A DNA stretch of 6,492 bases from an uncultured Lachnospiraceae bacterium. GTDB taxonomy: Bacteria > Bacillota > Clostridia > Lachnospirales > Lachnospiraceae. Where the stretch lies: contig CADCRB010000347.1 in the NCBI GenBank assembly GCA_902803745.1, positions 1 to 6,492 of the forward strand, read 5' to 3'. This document shows positions 1 to 5,545 of this stretch, piece by piece. Within the stretch, counting starts at the first letter, position 1; every line of letters starts with the position of its first letter. The position numbers and the translations under genes are program-made. The notes beneath the pieces were generated by a model, which saw nothing but the letters and a program-made list of their open reading frames with translations, was not told the DNA's origin and did no database searches.

Positions 1-81
1 AGCCGTCACTTCATTATGCTGTGATAAAAGAACCGCCAGAGACAATCCCACATATCCGGTTCCCGCTACTGCAATCTTCAT
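1..81 (-). CDS. Nucleotide-sugar dehydrogenase, probably UDP-glucose 6-dehydrogenase (N-terminal fragment)
   Basis: Only the first 27 codons are present; the gene continues past the left edge. It starts at ATG (81-79) and reads MKIAVAGTGYVGLSLAVLL and onward. This gives a first beta strand, the glycine-rich dinucleotide-binding motif GTGYVG at residues 7-12, and the following helix of a Rossmann fold. This opening is typical of the UDP-glucose/GDP-mannose dehydrogenase family, and the 'AGTGYVGLSLAVLLSQ' form is common in Ugd, which oxidises UDP-glucose to UDP-glucuronate with two NAD+ in the cytoplasm. A purine-rich AGGAAGGA lies about 12 bases upstream as a ribosome binding site. It follows the chemoreceptor gene by 38 bp with no terminator between, so co-transcription is likely. 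The exact substrate cannot be read from 27 residues; UDP-N-acetyl-sugar dehydrogenases start similarly. Confidence 0.82.
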   Translation of the reverse strand, partial: MKIAVAGTGYVGLSLAVLLSQHNEVTA

Positions 82-119
82 TATAAAAGCCAGTCCTTCC
101 TGTCAGTTATCTTTCAAAA

Positions 120-1073
120 TTATCTCTCCGAAACTATGGGAGAGATCTGCGAGACCAGATTATCGATATTCTCAAAGATCCCGCTCTTGGTAGTGCCGAG
201 ATCATTCACTCTTCCGATCTGGCCTAAAAGCTTATCGCAGTCATCATTGATCTGGTCAAAACGCTTTTCCAGAGAATTGATCTTTTCACCGGCTTCGTCA
301 GCGGCGCTTACGATCTCCGCCTGCACTTCTCCGGATCTGGATGCGCTCGTGATGATATCATCAAATGTAGCATAGGTCTCATCCACGCTTTCAAGACTCC
401 TGTCGAGGCTCTCCACGGAGGCCCGCATGCTCTCAGTCATCCTGTCACTCTGGGCGCCGACATTATCGATGGATGCATTAACCTGATCAATAAGCACCTT
501 GATCTCGTCAGCCAGCTTACGGACTTCCTCAGCCACTACTGCAAAGCCTCTGCCGGCTTCGCCTGCCCTCGCGGCCTCTATGGATGCATTCAGTGCAAGA
601 AGGTTCGTCTGCGAAGCAATGCCTACGATCTGCTTCATATATCCGGCGATCTCATCCACTGAGCCCTTAAAGGTCTCAAAGCCTTCCTCCATCTCGTTGA
701 AGGTATTCCTTACATCCACAGAGCTTTCCTTAAGCTCCCCGACTTTATCCTGAGCCTGGCGGACGCTGTTTTCGATGTCATCCCTTACCTCATCAAATCT
801 GGAGGTAGTCTCACTCACCTTATCAAAGACATCGCCGAATTCATAGATATCTTTTTTAAGTCCTTCATTACCCTGCATCACACCGGCGAAGGTATCGCTG
901 ATATCCTTAAGCTCCGTAAGAGAATCCACCTCATTATCCACCAGATTTTTCTGACAGGCCCTGATGGAATCAGCTATATAGGTAAGCGCGGTCTTCTGAT
1001 CTTTAAGGCTGTTTTCTGCTTCAGCAGCCTGGGGCATTTCAATATTTTTATCTTTTTTATTCTTTCCAAACAT
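120..1073 (-). CDS. Soluble methyl-accepting chemotaxis protein (signalling domain only)
   Basis: This 317-residue protein is a cytoplasmic chemoreceptor. It has no hydrophobic segment, no periplasmic sensor and no HAMP domain, only a long antiparallel coiled coil. The hairpin tip that contacts CheA and CheW is unmistakable at residues about 149-190: IVGIASQTNLLALNASIEAA, then ARAGEAGRGFAVVAEEVRKL. Roughly 130 residues lie on each side, so the two helical arms are about equal. The first 20 residues are charged (MFGKNKKDKN) and probably disordered. No PAS or other ligand-binding domain is fused to it, so input most likely comes from a partner. The FIST gene immediately upstream (14-bp gap, stop codon within this gene's ribosome binding site) is the obvious candidate. 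The ATG at 1073 is fixed by TAGGAGGT nine bases upstream. Expected output is CheA kinase control of flagellar rotation, or of a dedicated pathway. The family is certain; the stimulus is unknown. Confidence 0.96.
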   Translation of the reverse strand: MFGKNKKDKNIEMPQAAEAENSLKDQKTALTYIADSIRACQKNLVDNEVDSLTELKDISDTFAGVMQGNEGLKKDIYEFGDVFDKVSETTSRFDEVRDDIENSVRQAQDKVGELKESSVDVRNTFNEMEEGFETFKGSVDEIAGYMKQIVGIASQTNLLALNASIEAARAGEAGRGFAVVAEEVRKLADEIKVLIDQVNASIDNVGAQSDRMTESMRASVESLDRSLESVDETYATFDDIITSASRSGEVQAEIVSAADEAGEKINSLEKRFDQINDDCDKLLGQIGRVNDLGTTKSGIFENIDNLVSQISPIVSER

Positions 1074-1082
1074 TAGTCCGTT

Positions 1083-1090
1083 ACCTCCTA
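1083..1090 (-). promoter_or_regulatory. Shine-Dalgarno of the chemoreceptor gene, overlapping the FIST stop codon
   Basis: The minus strand reads TAGGAGGT, near-perfect anti-SD complementarity, nine bases before the receptor ATG. Its first three bases are the TAG stop codon of the FIST gene (1090-1088). Ribosomes finishing FIST therefore uncover or occupy the start site of the receptor, an arrangement expected to couple translation and balance the two products. Confidence 0.88.
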
Positions 1091-2143
1091 TTCAAATACC
1101 ATGCATGTCATCGTCTGATTAACGAACTGTCCGTTATAATGCTCACCGTATCCGACGAGGCCGCAGGAAGTCCCTAAAGATGCGATCTTGCCAAGGTACT
1201 CATTCAGCTCGCCGCGATCCTGAAGCACGAGATATCTGAATACGCAATTGACGGAGAAGATCCCGGACACTTTGTTAAAATCACTCTTTATGGCATTAAT
1301 GGTATTCTGCGCTATCTCCATGGGATCATTCATCTGAAGGAGCGTAAGAATATCGGAATCATTCACCTGTCTGTAGCAGGTGATGCCGTTGCCTTCCACG
1401 CCTTTGATCGAAACGATGCAGATATCGTCGCCTATCATCTTGCCAAGAGGATTGGTGAAGGTCTGATTCTCAATGTCCTTTTCCGAACAGCCTGTCAACT
1501 CCATGTATACCTGCTTTGAAGGTCTGCCGTTTAACTCTCCGATATAATACCTGCTCTTATCGGTCCTGGAAGCAAGGAGCCTCACGCCTTCGACAGGAGT
1601 ATAGATGTTTTCCTTATATGCCTTTACCTTGCCGTTTTCATTCTTTATCACGGCATAGACCATACCGTCCTCGTAGATCCTGCCGTTGGCAGATACCTTG
1701 CCGGCATCTCCTGTCGCTCCCATCAGCTGGAGCTTGTATCTGTCGATCAGAAGACTGAGAGTATTCATAACTCCTGCATCATTGCCGGCGCAGAAGTCGA
1801 TTATCGCTGTATTGTTGCTGCCGGGTCTGATGCGGCTTAAGTCATCCTGCAGTCTGGAGATGTATCTGGCCGGAGCCTTGGAAACATTCTCAAGCGCGCC
1901 GACAGCAACGGATACGCCCTCTGTAAAAGCAGTGACCGTCACTCCCTTCTCTTCCACTTTTTTCTCATATCCCATCGCGATGCAGCCGATACTCGGCACA
2001 CCGGGGAAAGCTTTCTCCAGCTCTGACACATTTTCTTCGAAATGATCGGCCGGGCTCGTCATTATTATCAGCTTTGGCGAAGCAAGCCCCCTCAATGCAT
2101 CCGCTACTTTACCGGACGATCCGGTCCCATAGAACATCTTCAT
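1088..2143 (-). CDS. FIST-domain sensory protein
   Basis: This 351-residue cytosolic protein matches the FIST family (N-terminal FIST_N about residues 20-200, FIST_C about 205-340), which is predicted to bind small ligands and is often found with signalling partners. Visible hallmarks are an early LIIMTS strand (25-30), SIGCIAMGY (51-59), a mid-protein LMGATGDAGK (140-149) and a C-terminal GLVGYGEHYNGQFVNQTMTC (328-347); the last is the characteristic end of FIST_C. It has no signal peptide or membrane helix. There are eight cysteines (54, 118, 219, 242, 256, 300, 327, 347), many for a cytosolic protein of this size; whether they matter is unknown. ATG at 2143 is preferred over the Met at codon 3 because AGGAGA lies seven bases before it. 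It heads a transcript with the soluble chemoreceptor and probably the nucleotide-sugar dehydrogenase. The ligand cannot be deduced; the receptor partner suggests a role in taxis toward an intracellular metabolite. Confidence 0.88.
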   Translation of the reverse strand: MKMFYGTGSSGKVADALRGLASPKLIIMTSPADHFEENVSELEKAFPGVPSIGCIAMGYEKKVEEKGVTVTAFTEGVSVAVGALENVSKAPARYISRLQDDLSRIRPGSNNTAIIDFCAGNDAGVMNTLSLLIDRYKLQLMGATGDAGKVSANGRIYEDGMVYAVIKNENGKVKAYKENIYTPVEGVRLLASRTDKSRYYIGELNGRPSKQVYMELTGCSEKDIENQTFTNPLGKMIGDDICIVSIKGVEGNGITCYRQVNDSDILTLLQMNDPMEIAQNTINAIKSDFNKVSGIFSVNCVFRYLVLQDRGELNEYLGKIASLGTSCGLVGYGEHYNGQFVNQTMTCMVFE

Positions 2144-2171
2144 ACCTGTTTCTCCTGTTCTTTGTACAAAC

Positions 2172-2185
2172 TCCGCTATCGCGGA
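2172..2185 (-). other. Small hairpin in the FIST mRNA leader
   Basis: TCCGC and GCGGA form a perfect 5-bp stem around a four-base loop. It lies between the predicted transcription start (around 2199) and the AGGAGA ribosome binding site (2156-2151). Flanking TTGT (2162-2165) and ACAA (2186-2189) could extend the pairing across a six-base bulge. No uridine run follows, so it is not a terminator. It may protect the mRNA 5' end or tune translation. Confidence 0.35.
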
Positions 2186-2205
2186 ACAATAAAACTAACA
2201 TATCA

Positions 2206-2234
2206 ATTATAAGTGTATATCGCCGTCGGGGCAA
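2206..2234 (-). promoter_or_regulatory. Sigma-70-type promoter for FIST-chemoreceptor (primary)
   Basis: The minus strand has a perfect TATAAT -10 box (2211-2206) and TTGCCC as a -35 box (2234-2229), separated by exactly 17 bases. The predicted transcript would start near 2199, giving a leader of about 55 nt before the FIST ATG at 2143. This implies that FIST and the chemoreceptor can be expressed independently of the upstream fucose gene. Confidence 0.65.
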
Positions 2235-2242
2235 GGAGTCAA
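2214..2242 (-). promoter_or_regulatory. Possible second, overlapping promoter for FIST
   Basis: Eight bases upstream of the primary promoter is a second pair on the same strand: TTGACT (2242-2237, five of six consensus bases) and TATACA (2219-2214, four of six), also 17 bases apart. The two would occupy the same DNA and so be mutually exclusive. The better -35 goes with the poorer -10, so this may be a fortuitous alternative rather than a used start. Confidence 0.35.
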
Positions 2243-2252
2243 CGGGGACTCC
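2235..2252. repeat. Inverted repeat over the FIST promoter -35 region / end of the fucose gene
   Basis: GGAGTC (2235-2240) and GACTCC (2247-2252) form a perfect 6-bp inverted repeat around six bases, with further G and C runs outside it (GGGG at 2228-2231, CCC at 2253-2255). It begins six bases after the fucose gene's stop codon and covers or abuts both candidate -35 boxes. It lacks the following T-run of an intrinsic terminator. It could be an operator for the FIST promoter or a 3'-end hairpin of the upstream transcript. Confidence 0.4.
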
Positions 2253-2257
2253 CCCTG

Positions 2258-5158
2258 TCAGACCAGACTGCAGTCCCAGACTCCGATATCCGTATCAGAA
2301 AAAACAGTCATCAGTCTGTCCTGCAGCTGGTCTTTAGTTATACCCTTTTTTAAAACGACCTGAAGAAATCCACCGCCGCCGGCGCCGCAGATCATCCTGC
2401 CTGCAAGCAGATCATCCACAGCATCAAATATCTGATCGATCAGGGTATTGGTCGACCCTGCATCTATCATCTTTGACAATTCCCAATGCCTGTTCAAAAG
2501 CTCGGAAAACGCATCGATATTGCCCCTCTCAAGCTCAAACCGCTGCAGGGTAGCATTTCTCTGGATCTCATTAAGCGCGTAGACCGTATCCTGCTCATTC
2601 CCTATATATCTCCCGACTACGTCCCGCAGGAGATTTCTGGCAAGCCTCCTCTGTCCGGTATAGATAAGACAAAACCGGCTGTTCAGCTCCCGAAAGACGG
2701 GCGCATCCAGTTTTAGATGCGTTACCGTAATGTCCTGTATCAGCCCGGGCTTGCTGGTAGTATATTTTATCCCGTTCGTCACACCTCCGACCTGATCCTG
2801 CCAGCCTCCTCCCGTGGACATTATCTGCTCCATGCAAAGCACTGTGCTGTATAGATCATCCTCGGAATAAGATACGCCCAGGAATTCAAAGAGCCCCTTT
2901 ACACAGGCAGCCGCCAGTATCGAGCTGGTCCCCAGTCCGCTGCCCTTTGGCACACCGACGACCTCCGTATCCATCCATATACCGCCGCCAAGTCTGTCCA
3001 GTACCTCTCCCAGATCTCCTCCCTCGGCAGGGATCACACCGCAGGCCAGCAGTGAAGCCTTCTGCAGAACATACGGATCAAAAGGATCCCCGACTGACTG
3101 CAGCGGCTCAATGGCTGTGAACTCCCCGTGTACATCCATATCCTTGGATTCAAATACGATCTTATTCTCGCTAAGCCGCCTTAGGGAAACCCTTACCGGA
3201 CATTCACCGTTCAAAGTGATGGCGGCATTCAAAACCGTACCCCCATGCTCATTGCAATATGGCGGGGTATCCGACCAGCCTCCGCCAAAATTAACACGCA
3301 GCGGAAGTCTCACGCTATGCTCATCCTTTGTGATCCTGACTGACTTATTTTCCCTGAGCCTCTCAATGGCACTGCCAAGTATGGCATCGGAAAGGCTCCT
3401 GAAGGCTTTTGCGATCTCCACCTCATCGCCGAGTGCTGTACCGACGTAATAATGAAGACGCATTTTTTCGTCAAAGTCTGCCCGTTCGATATGATTCCAA
3501 AGCCACTCACGCTGGATCTTAGTAAGCGGCGCCTTAAGCTTCCCGACGGTTACAGGCTTATGAGTACGGATAAGCGAAGCGATCATATTCATCTGGACCA
3601 GCTCAGTCATCCGGTCATTCCACTCAAGCACAGCCTCAGTATCCGCATCATTAAATCCCTCAGCCAGAGACTTGCCTGAAGGATCCGGCGTCTCACCGGA
3701 TGTCACTTTTCTATAGAGCTCCAGCGCCGCTTCCACGGCCTCATCAATAGTATCCTTCTCAGGGTAAAGCTTCGCATACCACAAAATCCGGGGCTCGTCT
3801 TTATTCCACAGCTCACCTTTAAGCTCTTTCCCAAAGAGCTTATCTCCCTTGGGATTATCCCCGACGCCGTAAATGCGGCAGACAAACTTGCCGTTTGACT
3901 GCTTCAGTCCGTGAAGGACGACTCCGTCCGGAATGATCCTGTCATACACATCTATGTAAGAAAGCACGCAATTCTTCCCGACCTTTGAGTCACCATGGAC
4001 ATAGGAAACCTCGAGATAAGATCCGGATCCTACGACAGCGCGGGAGGATAAGACAGAATTGTAGCAGGACGCTCCCTTAACCGAGCTGTTGACTGTATTG
4101 CTCCATCCAAGCTCACTGTATTCACCCACTCCACTGGACATAAGAGACAGAATTTCCCTGGTCGTCCCGAAATGAATGAACTTCGCAGGCGCCAGCCGGA
4201 GCAGCTTCATCCGGAAAGGACGCAGCACCTTCCATATTTCACTTCTCGCCTCTCTTAACTCCTCGCAGAACTCTCCCTCGGGCGCCTCCTTGTAGAAATC
4301 CTCCAGCGTGGAATCCTCAGCCATAGGATATTGGATATCGCCATAAAGCGACAAACGGACTTTGTCATTTACAAGCTTTGAATACTTTGCAGGATCTGCC
4401 GACCCGTCAGTATTGATCAGCGACCAAAGAGAATCCAGCACATCCACGCCCAGGATCACTGCTCCTGTATCGATATCTACATCATCCGCATCATTCACTG
4501 CGCCCACGGAACGCAGCTTTTCCACGGACTGCTTGTGAAGAAATGATCTGACATAGCCGTTGTCACCGCGAAGATAAACGCCATGATCCTTTCCGGTCTC
4601 GACATTTTCCTTAAAGCTCACGACAGCAGCACCGTGTCCTGAGTAATCGATCAGCAGTGGATTGAAAAGAAGAAGAACATCTCCGCTCAGAAGCATCATG
4701 CCTTCGCGGATCCGCCCCGGGACCGAGGCCATGGAAATAACAAATTCATCAAAAAGTGTAGAGCTTCTCCCGTCAGGAAGCTGATGGGGAACGGGCGAGA
4801 ACAGCTTACCAAGCGCGGAGTACTGGGGGACTCTCCTGCTGTCACCACCGGAATGGATCACAAGCACTCTCTTCCCTTCATATCCTCCCTGCTCCTTAAG
4901 CCATTTAACCGCGCTTAACGTGGCTCCTCCCGAGCCGACCCTGACTCCTCCCTCATCCGGAAGCACCGCATATTTAGTATTTGAAGGAAGCAGATCCTTT
5001 CTCCGTTTGATCTGATCCTCAAAGCTTTTAGCCTGACGTTCATTTGAAGCAGTCAGTATCACATAGTCCCAAACGGGAAATGCAGGCGAATTTAATGAGC
5101 GGATGTAATCAGCCCACGCGTCACTGTATGATTGCGATAGAAACAAACTCTCATTCAA
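2258..5158 (-). CDS. fkp: Bifunctional L-fucokinase / L-fucose-1-phosphate guanylyltransferase
   Basis: This 966-residue cytosolic enzyme should phosphorylate free L-fucose with ATP and join the product to GTP, giving GDP-L-fucose for fucosylated surface glycans. The N-terminal half is the pyrophosphorylase: WDYVILTAS (30-38), glycine-rich GGVRVGSGGATL (70-81), HSGGDSRRVPQYSALGKLF (102-120), LSGDVLLLF (157-165) and HFGTTREIL (329-337). A region at about 360-430 resembles a left-handed beta helix. The C-terminal half is a GHMP kinase: RVNFGGGWSDTPPY (621-634), the ATP loop PKGSGLGTSSILAAA (737-751), GGGWQDQVGG (783-792, with D788 the likely catalytic base) and GAGGGGF (925-931). Length is close to Bacteroides Fkp (about 950) and plant FKGP (about 1055). 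From memory, many motifs look closer to the plant form. The start is TTG at 5158, supported by GGGGG eight bases upstream; no in-frame ATG occurs before residue 143. Codon 1 directly follows the TAA of a 54-residue ORF in the same frame. Activity on a related sugar such as D-arabinose is possible. Confidence 0.93.
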   Translation of the reverse strand: MNESLFLSQSYSDAWADYIRSLNSPAFPVWDYVILTASNERQAKSFEDQIKRRKDLLPSNTKYAVLPDEGGVRVGSGGATLSAVKWLKEQGGYEGKRVLVIHSGGDSRRVPQYSALGKLFSPVPHQLPDGRSSTLFDEFVISMASVPGRIREGMMLLSGDVLLLFNPLLIDYSGHGAAVVSFKENVETGKDHGVYLRGDNGYVRSFLHKQSVEKLRSVGAVNDADDVDIDTGAVILGVDVLDSLWSLINTDGSADPAKYSKLVNDKVRLSLYGDIQYPMAEDSTLEDFYKEAPEGEFCEELREARSEIWKVLRPFRMKLLRLAPAKFIHFGTTREILSLMSSGVGEYSELGWSNTVNSSVKGASCYNSVLSSRAVVGSGSYLEVSYVHGDSKVGKNCVLSYIDVYDRIIPDGVVLHGLKQSNGKFVCRIYGVGDNPKGDKLFGKELKGELWNKDEPRILWYAKLYPEKDTIDEAVEAALELYRKVTSGETPDPSGKSLAEGFNDADTEAVLEWNDRMTELVQMNMIASLIRTHKPVTVGKLKAPLTKIQREWLWNHIERADFDEKMRLHYYVGTALGDEVEIAKAFRSLSDAILGSAIERLRENKSVRITKDEHSVRLPLRVNFGGGWSDTPPYCNEHGGTVLNAAITLNGECPVRVSLRRLSENKIVFESKDMDVHGEFTAIEPLQSVGDPFDPYVLQKASLLACGVIPAEGGDLGEVLDRLGGGIWMDTEVVGVPKGSGLGTSSILAAACVKGLFEFLGVSYSEDDLYSTVLCMEQIMSTGGGWQDQVGGVTNGIKYTTSKPGLIQDITVTHLKLDAPVFRELNSRFCLIYTGQRRLARNLLRDVVGRYIGNEQDTVYALNEIQRNATLQRFELERGNIDAFSELLNRHWELSKMIDAGSTNTLIDQIFDAVDDLLAGRMICGAGGGGFLQVVLKKGITKDQLQDRLMTVFSDTDIGVWDCSLV

Positions 5159-5323
5159 TTATCCATCCCCCATATTCTTCAGAAACTCGCCGTATTCATT
5201 ATAGAGCCGTTTAGCAAGCCTTGCAACATAACCAAGGTACTTGCCCTTGTTCTCCTCCGAGTACTCCCTCTCATAATCTACGATCGGAAATGAGTCATCC
5301 TCCAGCATAAACAGATTGTCCAT
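5159..5323 (-). CDS. Small unrecognised ORF directly upstream of, and in frame with, the fucose gene
   Basis: Starting at ATG (5323-5321), 54 codons end with TAA (5161-5159). The product begins MDNLFMLEDDSFPIVDYERE and ends RLYNEYGEFLKNMGDG. It is acidic at the N-terminus, then has a probable amphipathic helix rich in K/R, Y and L (about residues 25-51). It has no signal peptide, membrane segment or recognised family. An in-frame TAG lies two codons before the ATG, so it cannot extend further upstream. There is no clear Shine-Dalgarno before the ATG, which weakens the call. In its favour, codon choice looks like that of the neighbours, and the stop abuts the TTG start of the fucose gene with zero spacing in the same frame. 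It may be a real small protein translationally coupled to the enzyme, a leader ORF, or a remnant N-terminal extension cut off by a nonsense codon. Confidence 0.5.
   Translation of the reverse strand: MDNLFMLEDDSFPIVDYEREYSEENKGKYLGYVARLAKRLYNEYGEFLKNMGDG
5167..5171 (-). promoter_or_regulatory. Ribosome binding site supporting the TTG start of the fucose gene
   Basis: A GGGGG run on the minus strand, within the last codons of the small upstream ORF, lies eight bases before TTG at 5158-5156. With one G-U pair it can pair with the anti-SD CCUCC. The only nearby ATG (5154-5152) is out of frame, so this site decides the start. Confidence 0.5.
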
Positions 5324-5448
5324 GATCTATACGCATCTGAATTGCCTGCAGCCAGCCATATGTTTTCGCGAATATTGGAAAATCCGGACGACCCCATTTT
5401 TTGATCCCCTATGAACGTATATCTGAACAGAAGGGATTGATATGGATC

Positions 5449-5490
5449 CTGATACCGTTCGATGCGTCTTTTGGCGGGTTACGGTATCAG
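5449..5490 (+). repeat. Perfect 10-bp inverted repeat upstream of the secreted-protein gene
   Basis: CTGATACCGT (5449-5458) and ACGGTATCAG (5481-5490) are exact reverse complements separated by 22 bases. The right arm ends 55 bases before the ATG at 5546. As RNA it would form a stem with a large loop in the leader. As DNA, the arm centres are 32 bp apart, about three helical turns, fitting a paired protein-binding site. No T-run follows, so it is not a terminator. Confidence 0.6.
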
Positions 5491-5531
5491 CATTCGGCCA
5501 GAATCAGTCACAAACATACCAGTGAAATAAA

Positions 5532-5537
5532 AGGAGG
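5532..5537 (+). promoter_or_regulatory. Consensus Shine-Dalgarno of the secreted repeat protein
   Basis: AGGAGG sits eight bases before the ATG at 5546 in an A-rich context. It fixes the start and predicts strong translation. Confidence 0.9.
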
Positions 5538-5545
5538 AAAGAAAA

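Larger units (their letters stand above)
5324..5545. other. Divergent intergenic region
   Basis: This 222-bp stretch separates the leftward small ORF-fucose transcript from the rightward secreted-protein gene, so it should hold promoters for both. I found no convincing -35/-10 pair in either direction; isolated TTGATA (5437-5442) and TTGGAA (5375-5380) lack a partner at the right distance, so alternative sigma factors or activators may be needed. It contains the palindrome TTCGCGAA (5365-5372) and the inverted repeat described separately. Short ATG-initiated frames inside it do not exceed about 13 codons and look random. Confidence 0.6.

Noticed and set aside
440..640. Apparent one-heptad deletion after the receptor tip (VRKLADEIKVLIDQV compared with the longer KLAEQSAEATKEIADLI form)
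   Set aside because: The sequence aligns without a gap to other receptors of the form KLAEQTKxSVDQI, with the heptad pattern kept, so no deletion is needed.
2161..2170. 10-bp palindrome TTTGTACAAA in the FIST leader
   Set aside because: It is A/T-rich and self-complementary with no loop, so it makes no useful hairpin, and a single occurrence gives no support for an operator.
2221..2257. Intrinsic terminator after the fucose gene
   Set aside because: A hairpin can form, but no T-run follows on the minus strand; instead there is G/C-rich sequence and then promoter elements.
5324..5545. Riboswitch such as cyclic-di-GMP or another known class
   Set aside because: Apart from the single inverted repeat I could not match conserved core sequences of any class I know, and the loop lacks recognisable motifs.
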